NCBI RefSeq assembly: GCF_007856155.1
Contig: NZ_CP042266.1
Coordinates: 1,550,001 to 1,614,000 of the forward strand
Reading direction: 5' to 3'
Source of the DNA: Streptomyces qinzhouensis
Lineage (GTDB): Bacteria; Actinomycetota; Actinomycetes; Streptomycetales; Streptomycetaceae
DNA: 64,000 nucleotides
Part shown: in pieces, positions 1 through 9,351 of the stretch
Numbering within the stretch: position 1 is the stretch's first letter
How the letters are laid out: the number at the start of each line of letters is the position of its first letter
The notes under the pieces: model-generated
What the model was told of the DNA's origin: nothing
The model's database searches: none
What the model saw: the letters and a program-made list of their open reading frames with translations, nothing else
Made by a program: the position numbers and the translations under genes

Positions 1-300
1 GCCCTCGTTGCCCTCGACCTTGTCGAGCGCGCAGCCGGCGTGGGTGCACTGGGCGCTGAACGCCTTGTACTCGCCCTTCGCCGGGCAGCTCACCACGAGC
101 CGCTGCTCCCGGTAGAGCTTGGCGCCGCCGACCGGGACCGCGTCCGCCGCGCCCAGATCGACGGGCGCGGTGGGCGTGGGCGTCCTGGCGTGACCCAGCT
201 TGGACTCCGTGGAGCAGGCGGCGACCCCCAGGCCCGCGGCCCCGGCGAGGGCCGCGCCTTTCAGCACGGTACGGCGGGCGGCGGGGGTGGCGGCGGACAT
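1..300 (-). CDS. Rieske [2Fe-2S] lipoprotein, 3' part outside window
   Basis: Only the first 100 residues lie in the window. The start (CAT at 298-300) opens a Tat-like signal with twin arginines (RRTVLKG) running into a lipobox (GVAAC), so the protein should be exported folded and lipid-anchored. After a Thr/Pro linker the Rieske fold begins, and the first cluster-binding motif CTHAGC is visible near residues 88-93. The second Cys/His pair would lie beyond base 1. Small Tat-exported Rieske lipoproteins are common in Streptomyces; their electron partner is usually unknown. It is divergent from the PfkB kinase gene. The family call is firm, the precise role is not. Confidence 0.88.
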   Translation of the reverse strand, partial: MSAATPAARRTVLKGAALAGAAGLGVAACSTESKLGHARTPTPTAPVDLGAADAVPVGGAKLYREQRLVVSCPAKGEYKAFSAQCTHAGCALDKVEGNEG

Positions 301-480
301 AGGAGGCTCCGGATGTTCGGGGGCGGTCGTACGGGGCCGGGGCCCGGCTGACCGGGTGCGCCGGGCCCGGGCGGCCCGGATCCGGCGCCGGTCCGGGCCG
401 GCGGCGACGGATCCGACGATACCGGCGGGCGGGGGGCGCCCCGCGTCGGGGCTCCCTCCCCCGGGACACGGCTCATGGGC

Positions 481-486
481 TACGTT
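481..486 (+). promoter_or_regulatory. -10 box of a leaderless PfkB kinase transcript
   Basis: TACGTT (TAnnnT) is followed by 7 nt and then the ATG. Initiation 6-7 nt downstream would fall on the start codon. No clear -35 box is visible. Confidence 0.45.
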
Positions 487-493
487 CGGGAGC

Positions 494-1396
494 ATGATCG
501 TCGTCGCCGGAGAGGCCCTGATCGACCTGGTCCCCCTCGCCCCGCCGGAGGCCGGGGCCCCGCTGCCGGCGCTGGCGCCCCGGCTCGGCGGCGGCCCGTA
601 CAACACCGCGATCGCGCTGGGCCGGCTCGGTGAGCCGACCGGGTTCTGCTCCCGGATCTCGGCGGACGCCTTCGGGGACGCGCTGCTGGCGGGGCTGGCG
701 GCGGCGGGGGTCGACACGGCGTACGTGGCCCGTGGGCCGGAGCCGACGACCCTGGCGGTCGCCTCCGTCGGGCCGGACGGATCGGCGGGCTACTCCTTCT
801 ACGCCGGGGGCACGGCGGACCGGCTGTTCGAACTGCCGCCGCCGCTGCCGCCGGGGACCCGGGCGGTGGCGTTCGGCACCTGCTCGCTGGTCCTCGAACC
901 GGGCGCGTCCGCCTACGAGGCGCTGCTGCTGAGGGAGTCCCGGGCGGGCCGGTGCGTCCTGCTGGATCCCAATGTGCGGCCCCCGCTGATCCCGGACGCC
1001 GATGCCTACCGCGAGCGGTTCCGCTCCTGGCTGCCGTACGTGTCGCTGCTCAAGCTCTCCGAGGAGGACGCGGCCTGGCTGGGCGGGGTGCCGGAGGGGC
1101 CCGGGGCCGTGGTGCTGACCAGGGGCGCCGCGGGGCTGACGGTCCGCACCCGGGGCGGTGTCCTGGTCTCGGTCCCCGCGGTTCCGGTGGTGGTCGCCGA
1201 CACCATCGGCGCGGGCGACACCGTGAACGCCGCCCTGCTCCACGGGCTGGCCGCCCGGGGCGCCCTCTCACCGGCCGGGATGGCCGCCCTGGACCCGGAC
1301 GGCTGGCGCGAGGTACTCACCCTGGCCGCCCGCGCCGCCGCCCTGACCTGCTCCCGCCCGGGCGCGGAGCCCCCGTACGCGGCGGAACTCGGCTAA
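494..1396 (+). CDS. PfkB-family carbohydrate kinase (fructokinase/ribokinase-like)
   Basis: 300 residues. It has both PfkB signatures: the N-terminal GGGPYNTAIALGRLG and the C-terminal DTIGAGDT with the catalytic Asp near residues 235-242. The reading frame stays open upstream, but the ATG at 494 was chosen because the conserved sheet (MIVVAGEALIDL) starts there and a TACGTT -10 box sits 7 nt before it. It should phosphorylate a sugar in the cytosol using ATP; the substrate (fructose, ribose or another) cannot be told from sequence. The stop codon TAA is shared with the left end of a MITE-like element. It is convergent with uvrA. Confidence 0.9.
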   Translation: MIVVAGEALIDLVPLAPPEAGAPLPALAPRLGGGPYNTAIALGRLGEPTGFCSRISADAFGDALLAGLAAAGVDTAYVARGPEPTTLAVASVGPDGSAGYSFYAGGTADRLFELPPPLPPGTRAVAFGTCSLVLEPGASAYEALLLRESRAGRCVLLDPNVRPPLIPDADAYRERFRSWLPYVSLLKLSEEDAAWLGGVPEGPGAVVLTRGAAGLTVRTRGGVLVSVPAVPVVVADTIGAGDTVNAALLHGLAARGALSPAGMAALDPDGWREVLTLAARAAALTCSRPGAEPPYAAELG

Positions 1397-1560
1397 GGGC
1401 TGTCCCGTAATCCCTGGTGGATCAGCGCGCGGCGTCAGATGCGGTGCATCGCAAGGCGGAGGGTCGCCCTCATACTGGATGTATTTGGGCGATTCGACAA
1501 CGCAGCGAGGTGCCGTAGCTGTCGTCGTGCGCCCGCTGGGGATTACGGGACAGCCCTTAG
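1393..1560. mobile_element. MITE-like element with 22-bp perfect terminal inverted repeats
   Basis: A 168-bp element has perfect inverted ends: CTAAGGGCTGTCCCGTAATC at 1393 (22 bp, to 1414) and its reverse complement at 1539-1560. Inside there is weaker inverted similarity and no coding capacity. The ends carry TA at the outer edge, which could be a TA target duplication. It abuts the kinase stop codon, so the TAA is part of the element. GGGCTGTCCCGTAA-type ends resemble termini of Streptomyces IS elements, suggesting mobilisation in trans; this is from memory and unsearched. Confidence 0.75.
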
Positions 1561-1566
1561 GGCCTG

Positions 1567-1618
1567 ACGGAGAGGGCCGGTGCCCGCCGCGGATGCGACG
1601 GGCACCGGCCCTCTCCGT
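1567..1618. terminator. Strong hairpin terminator between convergent kinase and uvrA
   Basis: A perfect 20-bp stem (1567-1586 with 1599-1618) has a 12-nt loop. It lies 27 bp past the uvrA stop on one strand and after the MITE on the other, so it can end transcription from both sides. Confidence 0.9.
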
Positions 1619-1645
1619 ACAACGGATACGCGGCCCGCCCGAGGG

Positions 1646-4600
1646 CTACGCCTTGCGCGCGCGGGCCGTCGTCTTCTTCGCGGCTGTCTTCTTCGCCGTC
1701 GCCGTCGCCGTCACCGTCGCTGTCTTCGCCGTCGCCGCCGTCTTCTTCGCGGTCCGCTTCCGGGGTGCCGTGCGTGACCGGGCCGGGGCCGTGGCTTCGC
1801 TGACCCGCTCCGGGTCGAGGATGTCCCGGAGGAACTTGCCGGTGTGGCTGGTGGTGACGCCGGCTACCTCCTCGGGGGTGCCCTCGGCGACCACCAGACC
1901 GCCGCCGCTGCCGCCCTCGGGGCCCATGTCGACGACCCAGTCCGCGGTCTTGATGACATCGAGGTTGTGCTCGATGACGATGACCGTGTTGCCCTTGTCG
2001 ACGAGCCCGGCCAGCACCGTGATCAGCTTGCTGATGTCCTCGAAGTGCAGACCCGTGGTCGGCTCGTCGAGGACGTACACCGTGCGTCCGGTGGAGCGCT
2101 TCTGGAGCTCGGAGGCGAGCTTGACGCGCTGGGCCTCACCGCCGGAGAGCGTGGTCGCGGGCTGGCCGAGCCGGACGTACCCCAGACCGACCTCGTGCAG
2201 CGTCCGCAGATGGCGGGCGATCGTCGGCACGGCCTCGAAGAAGCCGAGCGCCTCCTCGATGGGCATGTCGAGGACCTCGGCGATGGACTTGCCCTTGTAG
2301 TGGACCTCCAGCGTCTCGCGGTTGTAGCGCGCTCCGTGGCAGACCTCGCACGGGACATAGACGTCCGGGAGGAAGTTCATCTCGATTTTGATGGTGCCGT
2401 CGCCGGAGCAGTTCTCGCAGCGGCCGCCCTTGACGTTGAAGGAGAACCGGCCGGGCTGATAGCCCCGGACCTTCGCCTCCATCGTCTCGGCGAACAGCTT
2501 GCGGACATGGTCGAAGACACCGGTGTACGTCGCCGGGTTGGAGCGCGGGGTGCGCCCGATCGGTGACTGGTCGACATGCACGACCTTGTCGACGAGATCG
2601 TCGCCGTCGACCCGGGTGTGCCGCCCGGGCACCGACTTGGCGCCGTTCAGCTCGCGTGCGAGATGGGTGTAGAGGATGTCGTTGACCAGGGTGGACTTAC
2701 CGGATCCGGAGACTCCGGTGACCGCGGTGAACACTCCGAGCGGGAAGGAGACGTCGATATCGCGGAGGTTGTTCTCCCGGGCGCCGCGGACGGTGATCCG
2801 CCGCGCCGGATCGGCCGGCCTGCGGATGTCGGGGGTGGCGATGGCCTTCTTCCCGGACAGATACTGGCCCGTCGCCGAGGCGTCATTGGCCAGCAGCTCG
2901 GCCAACGGCCCCGAGTGGACGACCTTTCCGCCGTGCTCACCGGCGCCGGGGCCGATGTCGACGACCCAGTCGGCGACCTTGATGGTGTCCTCGTCGTGCT
3001 CGACGACGATCAGGGTGTTGCCCATGTCGCGGAGGCGGACCAGGGTCTCGATCAGCCGGTGGTTGTCCCGCTGGTGCAGCCCGATGGAGGGTTCGTCGAG
3101 GACGTAGAGCACTCCGACGAGACCGGATCCGATCTGGGTGGCGAGCCGGATGCGCTGGGCCTCGCCGCCGGACAGGGTGCCCGCGGCGCGGTTCAGGGAG
3201 AGATAGTCCAGACCCACGTCGACCAGGAACCGCAGCCGTTCGTTGACCTCCTTGAGCACCCGCTCGGCGATCTTCTTGTCCCGGGCGGTCAGCTTCAGCC
3301 GGCCGAGGAATTCGGCGCACTCGCTGATCGACATACCGGAGACGTCGGCGATGGAACGGTCCATCACCGTCACCGCGAGGACGACCGGCTTGAGGCGGGT
3401 GCCCTCACAGGTGGGGCAGGGCACCTCGCGCATATAGCCCTCGAAGCGCTCACGGCTGGAGTCGCTCTCGGCCTCCTGGTGCCGCCTGCGTACGAACTGC
3501 ACGGCGCCTTCGAAGGCCGGGGTGGTGTAGGCGCGCTCCCTGCCGTACCGGTTGCGGTAGCGGACCTCGACCTGGGTTTTGTGGCCGTACAGCAGGGCCT
3601 TCTTGGCGCGCTGCGGCAGCCCGGCCCACGGCATGTCGGTGGCGAAGCCGAGGGCCTGCGCGAGTCCGCCGATCAGCCGGCCGAAGTACTCCTTGGTGTG
3701 GCCGTGGGACCAGGGGTGGATCGCGCCGTCGTCGAGCGACTTGTCCGGGTCCGGGACGATCAGCTCGGCGTCGACCTCCATCCGGGTGCCGATACCGGTG
3801 CAGTCGGGGCAGGCGCCGAAGGGCGAGTTGAAGGAGAAGGAGCGGGGCTCCAGCTCCTCGAAGGACAGATCGTCGTAGGGGCAGTACAGATGCTCCGAGA
3901 ACATCCGCTCGCGCTCGGGGTCGTCCTCGGGGAGGTCGACGAAGTCGAGCACGACCATGCCGCCGGAGAGCCCGAGCGCGGTCTCCACGGAGTCCGTCAG
4001 CCGCCGCTTGGCGCTCTCCTTGACCGTCAGGCGGTCGACGACCACCTCGATGGTGTGCTTCTCCTGCTTCTTCAGCTTCGGCGGCTCGGCCAGCTGAATC
4101 GTCGCCCCGTCGACCCGGGCCCGGCTGTATCCCTTGGTCTGGAGGTCGGCGAAGAGGTCGATGAACTCTCCCTTGCGCTCGCGCACCAGCGGCGAGAGCA
4201 CCTGGAAACGGCTGCCCTCGGGCAGCTCCAGCACCCGGTCCACGATGGCCTGCGGCGACTGCCGGGTGATGGGGCGGCGGCATTCGGGGCAGTGCGGTTT
4301 GCCGATCCGGGCGAACAGCAGCCGCAGATAGTCGTAGACCTCGGTGATGGTGCCCACGGTGGAGCGGGGGTTGCGCGACGTCGATTTCTGGTCGATCGAA
4401 ACGGCCGGGGATAGGCCTTCGATGAAGTCGACGTCGGGCTTGTCCATCTGGCCCAGGAACTGCCGGGCGTAGGACGACAGGGACTCCACGTAACGGCGCT
4501 GGCCCTCGGCGAAGATCGTGTCGAAGGCGAGCGACGACTTGCCCGACCCGGAGAGACCCGTGAACACGATGAGGGAGTCACGGGGGAGGTCGAGCGAGAC

Positions 4601-4651
4601 GTTCTTCAGATTGTGCTCGCGAGCGCCACGGACGATAAGACGGTCGGCCAC
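1646..4651 (-). CDS. uvrA: Excinuclease ABC subunit A
   Basis: UvrA is the ATP-dependent DNA-damage sensor of nucleotide excision repair; it loads UvrB. The 1001 residues show the two tandem ABC modules: Walker [10 protein letters not shown] at 32-40 and GVSGSGKST in the second half, signature [12 protein letters not shown] and [12 protein letters not shown], and zinc-binding pairs CPEC and CENC/CEVC. Translation starts at GTG (4649-4651) with AAAGGTG upstream. The last ~60 residues are a Lys/Ala/Thr-rich tail, repetitive at DNA level (1670-1760), probably a non-specific DNA contact. No GAAC-N4-GTTC LexA box was seen upstream, and the damage-promoter match there is imperfect. Confidence 0.98.
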   Translation of the reverse strand: MADRLIVRGAREHNLKNVSLDLPRDSLIVFTGLSGSGKSSLAFDTIFAEGQRRYVESLSSYARQFLGQMDKPDVDFIEGLSPAVSIDQKSTSRNPRSTVGTITEVYDYLRLLFARIGKPHCPECRRPITRQSPQAIVDRVLELPEGSRFQVLSPLVRERKGEFIDLFADLQTKGYSRARVDGATIQLAEPPKLKKQEKHTIEVVVDRLTVKESAKRRLTDSVETALGLSGGMVVLDFVDLPEDDPERERMFSEHLYCPYDDLSFEELEPRSFSFNSPFGACPDCTGIGTRMEVDAELIVPDPDKSLDDGAIHPWSHGHTKEYFGRLIGGLAQALGFATDMPWAGLPQRAKKALLYGHKTQVEVRYRNRYGRERAYTTPAFEGAVQFVRRRHQEAESDSSRERFEGYMREVPCPTCEGTRLKPVVLAVTVMDRSIADVSGMSISECAEFLGRLKLTARDKKIAERVLKEVNERLRFLVDVGLDYLSLNRAAGTLSGGEAQRIRLATQIGSGLVGVLYVLDEPSIGLHQRDNHRLIETLVRLRDMGNTLIVVEHDEDTIKVADWVVDIGPGAGEHGGKVVHSGPLAELLANDASATGQYLSGKKAIATPDIRRPADPARRITVRGARENNLRDIDVSFPLGVFTAVTGVSGSGKSTLVNDILYTHLARELNGAKSVPGRHTRVDGDDLVDKVVHVDQSPIGRTPRSNPATYTGVFDHVRKLFAETMEAKVRGYQPGRFSFNVKGGRCENCSGDGTIKIEMNFLPDVYVPCEVCHGARYNRETLEVHYKGKSIAEVLDMPIEEALGFFEAVPTIARHLRTLHEVGLGYVRLGQPATTLSGGEAQRVKLASELQKRSTGRTVYVLDEPTTGLHFEDISKLITVLAGLVDKGNTVIVIEHNLDVIKTADWVVDMGPEGGSGGGLVVAEGTPEEVAGVTTSHTGKFLRDILDPERVSEATAPARSRTAPRKRTAKKTAATAKTATVTATATAKKTAAKKTTARARKA

Positions 4652-4925
4652 GCCGGGTCCGCACCTTTCTTGAGTGATCCGGTCCTGAACGGAGGCACCG
4701 ACCGCGAACGGCCTGGACCAGACCTTTCCAGCCTACGGGGGTCGCCTGGGCGACGGATCGGTTCCGCCGGATGCCCGCTGGGCGGGGCACCGGCCCGACC
4801 GGTCGCGGTCGGATGCCTGACAACCAAGGATGCCTCGCCCCAGGCTATAGCACGTGCATTCGATTTATCTCGGCCCGGTCGCACCTTCACCCGATCGTGT
4901 GGCGGAAGGGGGCGGAGGCGCGGAC
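4652..4925. other. Divergent intergenic region, uvrA / isomerase
   Basis: No gene is supported here. It must hold the uvrA promoter. TAGGCT on the minus strand near 4735 is a possible -10. A TTGTCAGGC on the minus strand near 4820 resembles the damage-promoter -35 half but lacks a TAnnnT at the correct spacing. Confidence 0.5.
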
Positions 4926-4931
4926 TAGGGT
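4926..4931 (+). promoter_or_regulatory. -10 box of leaderless transcript
   Basis: TAGGGT is followed by 7 nt and then the ATG at 4939; no Shine-Dalgarno sequence is present. Confidence 0.5.
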
Positions 4932-4938
4932 CGGCCGT

Positions 4939-5664
4939 ATGACCGATCCCTTGCGCGACCTCGCCTCCCTGAGCGCGGCCACCGAGCGGCTGCTCGCCAC
5001 CGCCCACACCCTGGACAACGCGGCCGTGGCCGGACCGTCACGGCTTCCGGGCTGGACCAGGGGGCATGTTCTGGCCCATCTGTCCCGCAACGCCGAAGCG
5101 CTCGTGAACGTCCTGGAGGGGCGTCCGATGTACGCGAGCCCCGAGGCCCGGGACACCGATATCGAGCGGGGCGCCGGCCGGCCGCTGGACGTCCAGCTCG
5201 CCGATGTCCGCGACAGCGCCGCCCGGCTGCACGCCGTGGCCTCGCTGCCCTCGGACTGGGAACGGACGGTCGCCCTCCGTAACGGTGTCACCGACCGGGC
5301 CGCCCGGATCCCGTTCCGCCGGCTCGTCGAGGTCGAGCTGCACCATGTGGACCTCGGCGCCGGGCACGAGCTGGAGAACCTCCCGGAGGAGTTCCTGCTG
5401 CGCGAGACCGCGTTCCTCGCCGACCGTTTCGCCGGGCACCCGGAAGTACCGCCGGTCCGGATCACGGCGTCCGGCGGCCTCGGCGCCTGGCGGACCGGGC
5501 GCGACGGCGACGGCACCGGAGACGATGTGGCCGCGGTCTCCGTCGAGGGCCCGCCGGCGTCTCTGGTCGGCTGGCTCGCCGGGCGGCGTACGGGCGACGC
5601 CGCCCTCACCGCGACCGGCGCGGACGGCGCCCCGGCCGCGCTGCCCGCCCTGCCCGCCCTGTAG
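4939..5664 (+). CDS. Maleylpyruvate isomerase family protein (mycothiol-dependent fold)
   Basis: 241 residues, starting MTDPLRDLASL. The N-terminal DinB-like four-helix domain carries the family segment LPGWTRGHVLAHLSRNA; its His, with later His residues in VELHHVDLG, would form the metal site. The C-terminal part ends in an Ala/Pro-rich tail. Family members isomerise maleylpyruvate in gentisate breakdown using mycothiol, but most Streptomyces paralogues are unassigned. The ATG at 4939 fits the domain start and has a TAGGGT -10 box 7 nt upstream. The frame is open further upstream but without family sequence. The next gene, a glyoxalase-II-like hydrolase, suggests a small detoxification pair. 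Confidence 0.88.
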   Translation: MTDPLRDLASLSAATERLLATAHTLDNAAVAGPSRLPGWTRGHVLAHLSRNAEALVNVLEGRPMYASPEARDTDIERGAGRPLDVQLADVRDSAARLHAVASLPSDWERTVALRNGVTDRAARIPFRRLVEVELHHVDLGAGHELENLPEEFLLRETAFLADRFAGHPEVPPVRITASGGLGAWRTGRDGDGTGDDVAAVSVEGPPASLVGWLAGRRTGDAALTATGADGAPAALPALPAL

Positions 5665-5741
5665 CCGGGACCGGCGGCGGGGCTGGGGCCTTTCTTTTGA
5701 ATCAGGGCCCGCGAGCCCAGCAAGATCCGAAAGAGAGGGCC

Positions 5742-5747
5742 TAGGCT
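5742..5747 (+). promoter_or_regulatory. -10 box of leaderless transcript
   Basis: TAGGCT is followed by 6 nt (CGTCCC) and the ATG at 5754, with no ribosome binding site in between. Confidence 0.5.
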
Positions 5748-5753
5748 CGTCCC

Positions 5754-6410
5754 ATGACGTACAGCGGAGTGGTGAAGGTCGGCGGACCTGCGGACGTGCA
5801 CGAGCTGACGGATCTGATGATCTCCAAGGTCGCGGTCGGCCCGATGGACAACAACAGCTATCTGCTGCGCTGCCGGGCCACCGGGGAGCAGCTGCTGATC
5901 GACGCGGCGGCCGAGCCGGCGACGCTGCTCCGGCTGATCGGGGACGACTCCGTCGCGTCCGTGGTGACCACCCACCGGCACGGCGACCACTGGCAGGCGC
6001 TGGCGGAGGTGGTGGCCGCGACCGGTGCGCGGACCTACGCGGGCCGGTACGACGCGGAGGGCATCCCCGTGGCCACCGATGTCGCGGTCGAGGACGGGGA
6101 TGTGATCGCGGTCGGCCGGGTGCGGCTCACGGCCCGGCACCTCACCGGCCACACCCCCGGGTCGATCGCCCTGGTCTACGACGACCCGCACGGTCCTCCC
6201 CATGTGTTCACCGGCGACTGTCTCTTCCCGGGCGGGGTGGGCAACACCCACCAGGACGCCGAGGCCTTCGCCCGGCTCATCGGGGACGTCGAGACGAAGC
6301 TGTTCGACCCGCTGCCGGACGAGACGTGGGTCTATCCGGGTCACGGCCGGGACACCACCCTGGGCGCGGAGCGCCCCCAGCTGCCGGAGTGGCGCGCCCG
6401 GGGCTGGTGA
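5754..6410 (+). CDS. MBL-fold metallohydrolase (glyoxalase II-like)
   Basis: 218 residues with the metallo-beta-lactamase metal ligands in order: THRHGDHW (HxHxDH type), GHTPGS, GDCLFPGG and YPGHG. This arrangement is that of glyoxalase II and related thioester hydrolases. It would act in the cytosol on a thioester or a similar small ester. It follows the mycothiol-dependent isomerase-family gene by 89 bp, so a role in mycothiol-linked thiol chemistry is plausible but only inferred. No signal peptide is present. It is convergent with the histidine kinase gene. Confidence 0.9.
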   Translation: MTYSGVVKVGGPADVHELTDLMISKVAVGPMDNNSYLLRCRATGEQLLIDAAAEPATLLRLIGDDSVASVVTTHRHGDHWQALAEVVAATGARTYAGRYDAEGIPVATDVAVEDGDVIAVGRVRLTARHLTGHTPGSIALVYDDPHGPPHVFTGDCLFPGGVGNTHQDAEAFARLIGDVETKLFDPLPDETWVYPGHGRDTTLGAERPQLPEWRARGW

Positions 6411-6467
6411 TCCCCCGCGGTCCCGGGGCACGCCCGGGCACGCCCGGATCACGGGGGCAGGGCGGCG

Positions 6468-7805
6468 TCACGGCGGCAGGATCGCCGTGACCACCAGGCC
6501 GCCGCCCTCCTGGGCGCGGGCCGTGATCGTGCCGCCGTGGGCCCGGGCCACCGCTCGGACGATGGAGAGCCCGAGCCCGGCCCCCTTGGCGCTGATCACC
6601 CGGTCCCGGCCCAGCCGCCGGAAGGGTTCGAAGAGGGTCGGAACGTCGAACGAGGACACCTCGGGGCCGGTGTTGACCACTTCCACCAGGGCCCCGCCGC
6701 CGGGCGCCGGGGAGCTGGTGATCCAGACGGAACCGCCGGGTCCCGTGTTGTGCCGGATGCCGTTCTCCACCAGATTGTGCACAAGCCGTTCGAGCAGCAG
6801 GGCGTTGCCGCCGGCCGTCGACTCGGCCGTCGACTCGCGGACGGTGACGCCCGCGGCCCGTGCCTCGGCCGAGGTCTGGGCGACGACATGGGTCACCACG
6901 TCCGCCAGGTCGACCGGGACCCGCTCGCCGACCTCGTTCTCCGAGTCCGCGAGGAGCAGCAGCCCGCTGATCAGCCGCTCGTGCCGCAGGTTGATCTCCA
7001 GCAGGTCCTCCCCGAGCTGCTTCAGGTCCTCGGAGGCGGCCCTGCGGTGCATCGCCACCTCGACCAGGGCCCGCCCCAGGGTCAGCGGGGTGCGCAGTTC
7101 GTGGGAGGCGTTGGCGACGAACCTGCGCTGACCGTCGAAGGAGCGGTCCAGGCGTTCGACCATGGTGTCGAAGGTGTCGGCGAGATCCTTGACCTCGTCC
7201 TCGGGGCCGACGAGGGCGATGCGCTCGTGCAGCCCGCGCCCGGCGGCGGGGGCGGCGGCGATCCGGCGGGCGGTCTCGGTGACCTGGCGCAGCGGGGCCA
7301 GGACCCGTCCCGCGACGAGCCAGCCGAGACCCGCGGCGGCCCCGCCGACCACCACCAGGACCAGACCGCCCTGGCTGAGCAGGGTGGTGGCGGCCGCTTC
7401 GCGGAGGTCCTCTCGGTGCTGCTTCAGCAGTTCGGTGCCGTCCGACAGCCGGCCGCCGCGCTCGTCGCCGGGGAGTTCGTACGACACCTCCGGCGGCTGG
7501 AGGATCCCGGAGGGCGAGGCGTTGCCGGACGGTGTCCTTGCCTTCTGGACCAGTTTGGCTTCCGGCATCTGCTGCTGGAACAGCACATAGGTCACTCCCA
7601 GCAGAACCACCCCGGCGACCATGAACAGCCCGCCGTAGATCAGGGTCAGCCGTGCCCGCAGCGGCAGCTTCTCGGGCCGGAGCCACCGGACCCGTCGCCG
7701 TTTCCGCGGGCCCCGGTGCGGTCCGCCGCGAGACCGGGGGCCCGTCGGACCCGGTTCGGGAACCGGGCGGTCCGGCGGCTCGGGGGCGTCGGGGCCGGGG
7801 GTCAT
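6468..7805 (-). CDS. Sensor histidine kinase of OmpR-type pair
   Basis: 445 residues. A Pro/Arg-rich cytosolic N-terminus (1-50) leads to TM1 (about 52-76), a ~65-residue extracellular sensor, TM2 (142-168), a HAMP linker, HisKA with the phospho-acceptor in NASHELRTPL (His235), and an HATPase_c domain with N box NLVENGIRHN and G boxes. Start ATG 7803-7805 overlaps the regulator's TGA by 4 bp (ATGA), so it is translationally coupled. It is divergent from a lipoprotein/MFP/ABC operon, which is its likely target by analogy with similar Streptomyces loci. The sensed signal is unknown. Confidence 0.95.
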   Translation of the reverse strand: MTPGPDAPEPPDRPVPEPGPTGPRSRGGPHRGPRKRRRVRWLRPEKLPLRARLTLIYGGLFMVAGVVLLGVTYVLFQQQMPEAKLVQKARTPSGNASPSGILQPPEVSYELPGDERGGRLSDGTELLKQHREDLREAAATTLLSQGGLVLVVVGGAAAGLGWLVAGRVLAPLRQVTETARRIAAAPAAGRGLHERIALVGPEDEVKDLADTFDTMVERLDRSFDGQRRFVANASHELRTPLTLGRALVEVAMHRRAASEDLKQLGEDLLEINLRHERLISGLLLLADSENEVGERVPVDLADVVTHVVAQTSAEARAAGVTVRESTAESTAGGNALLLERLVHNLVENGIRHNTGPGGSVWITSSPAPGGGALVEVVNTGPEVSSFDVPTLFEPFRRLGRDRVISAKGAGLGLSIVRAVARAHGGTITARAQEGGGLVVTAILPP

Positions 7806-8458
7806 GAGATGCGGTACCCCACTCCCGTGACGGTCTCGACCACCGGCGGATCGCCGAGCTTGCGCCGGAGCTTGAGGACGACGAGCCGGACCGCGCCGGT
7901 GAACGGGTCCGCGTTCTCGTCCCATGCCTTCTCCAGCAGCTGCTCGGTGGAGACCGCGGCCCCCTCGGCGCGCAGCAGTTCGGTGAGGACCGCGAACTCC
8001 TTGGGCGACAGGGGGACGTACCGCCCGTCGCGGAACACCTCGCGGCGGGCCGGGTCGAGGGTGATCCCCGCCCGGCGGAGCACGGGCGGCGCGGCGGGCC
8101 GGGAGCGCCGGCCCAGCGCCTGCACCCGGGCGGCCAGTTCGGGGAAGGCGAAGGGTTTGGTGAGATAGTCGTCGGCGCCGAGGCCGAGGCCGCCGACCCG
8201 GTCGGCGATCTCCGCGGCGGCGGTGAGCATCAGGATCCGGGCGGTGATCCCGGTGCCCGTGATCGCGCGGCACACGTCGTCGCCGTGGACGACGGGCAGA
8301 TCGCGGTCGAGGACGACGACGTCGTAGTCGTTGACGCTCACGCGTTCCAGCGCCGCCGCGCCGTCGTGGGCGATGTCGACGGCATGGGTGTCCTCGCGCA
8401 GCCACTCCGCGATCGCGTCGGCGAGTCTCGGCTCGTCCTCCACCACCAGTACGCGCAT
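7802..8458 (-). CDS. OmpR/PhoB-family response regulator
   Basis: 218 residues: receiver domain with the acidic pocket (VVEDEP), phospho-acceptor Asp51 in VVVLDRDLP and the lysine in YLTKPF, then a winged-helix DNA-binding domain ending GVGYRIS. It is the partner of the downstream kinase, with overlapping stop/start codons. The divergent export operon 324 bp away is the obvious regulatory target. No repeated operator could be picked out with confidence in the intervening region. Confidence 0.96.
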   Translation of the reverse strand: MRVLVVEDEPRLADAIAEWLREDTHAVDIAHDGAAALERVSVNDYDVVVLDRDLPVVHGDDVCRAITGTGITARILMLTAAAEIADRVGGLGLGADDYLTKPFAFPELAARVQALGRRSRPAAPPVLRRAGITLDPARREVFRDGRYVPLSPKEFAVLTELLRAEGAAVSTEQLLEKAWDENADPFTGAVRLVVLKLRRKLGDPPVVETVTGVGYRIS

Positions 8459-8781
8459 GTATTGCCTCTTTCCCCGTGTCCGGGCGCCGTGCGCCCGTGT
8501 CTCCCGTTGTCCGACGCGGTACCGCCCCCGGTGGTGCGGCGCGGCGTCCCCGGCGTCCCCGTGGCGCGCCGTATCACTCCGTCATGGTGAACACCCCGGC
8601 GTTTCCCCCGCGTTAGTGCGGTGCTTCGGTACGCGGTGATAGCCGCACCGGGCCGGCTGCCGGACTCGGCCTCAGGGCCTCGTACACCGCCGGACCGGAA
8701 ACGGCACGGAAACGCCGTCGGGCGTTCCATCGGTCGTCGAAGGGCCGGAACCGTCCGGCCCGCGGCACGAGGAGACGAACG
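8459..8781. other. Divergent promoter region between regulator and export operon
   Basis: 323 bp without a gene. It should contain both divergent promoters and the regulator binding site. A good ribosome binding site (GAGGAG) precedes the lipoprotein ATG. No perfect direct or inverted repeat typical of an OmpR-type site was recognised. Confidence 0.5.
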
Positions 8782-9351
8782 ATGCGATCACTCACCCGCC
8801 GGGGCCGGGCCGCCGGGGTACCGGCCGCCCTGGCGCTCGCGCTGGCGCTGGCGTTGGCCGGATGCGGTTCGGACGGCGGCGGCGCGAAGGTGGCATCGGC
8901 GCCGTCCGCCGAGGGGACGGCCGGTTCGGCGAAGGACGACGGCTCGTCCGGGGGCGGCCCGGTGCCCGAGGACGACAGGGACAAGGCCAGGAAGTTCGCG
9001 GAGTGCCTGCGGGAGCACGGGCTGAAGGTGGCGGACCCGGAGGACGGCAAGTTCACCATGGACGGGAACGGGCTGCCCAAGGACAAGCTGAAGAAGGCGA
9101 CGGAGGCGTGCCGCGCGTTCCAGCCGCAGGGCAAGGCCAAGGGGAAGCCCGACGCCAAGATGGTCGAGGCCATGCGGACGTTCGCCGAGTGCATGCGGAC
9201 GAACGGGGTGGAGAAGTTCCCCGACCCGGGCTCGGGCGGCGGGATCCAGATCGACGGCAGTATCGCCGGGGACCCGGATTTCAAGGCGGCCGAGAAGAAG
9301 TGCCAGGCCGGTATGCCCAAGGGGCCCGGGAAGAAGAACCTCGATGGGTGA
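8782..9351 (+). CDS. Lipoprotein with duplicated FAECxRxxG module
   Basis: 189 residues. The signal peptide ends in a lipobox (ALAGC), giving a membrane-anchored extracellular protein. After a Gly/Ser linker the protein has two related modules, one with KFAECLREHG and one with TFAECMRTNG, each followed by a DPxxG-type stretch and a second Cys (EACRAF; KKCQAG). The cysteines could form one disulfide per module. It overlaps the next gene by 8 bp and heads an operon with a membrane-fusion protein, an ABC ATPase and an FtsX-type permease. Such lipoproteins recur beside these exporters in Streptomyces; their function is not established. Confidence 0.85.
   Translation: MRSLTRRGRAAGVPAALALALALALAGCGSDGGGAKVASAPSAEGTAGSAKDDGSSGGGPVPEDDRDKARKFAECLREHGLKVADPEDGKFTMDGNGLPKDKLKKATEACRAFQPQGKAKGKPDAKMVEAMRTFAECMRTNGVEKFPDPGSGGGIQIDGSIAGDPDFKAAEKKCQAGMPKGPGKKNLDG

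Noticed and set aside
2576..4414. Long open frames opposite uvrA, uvrB, rpsA, polA and pyk
   Set aside because: They mirror the third-codon GC bias of the real genes and have no family motifs.
4800..4840. TTGTCAGGC upstream of uvrA as a PafBC promoter
   Set aside because: The base stretch eight nt later is GCGACC, with no TAnnnT at the required spacing, so only half the motif is present.
4652..4938. LexA/SOS box before uvrA or uvrB
   Set aside because: No GAAC-N4-GTTC-type palindrome was found; isolated GAAC and GTTC words do not pair at the correct distance.
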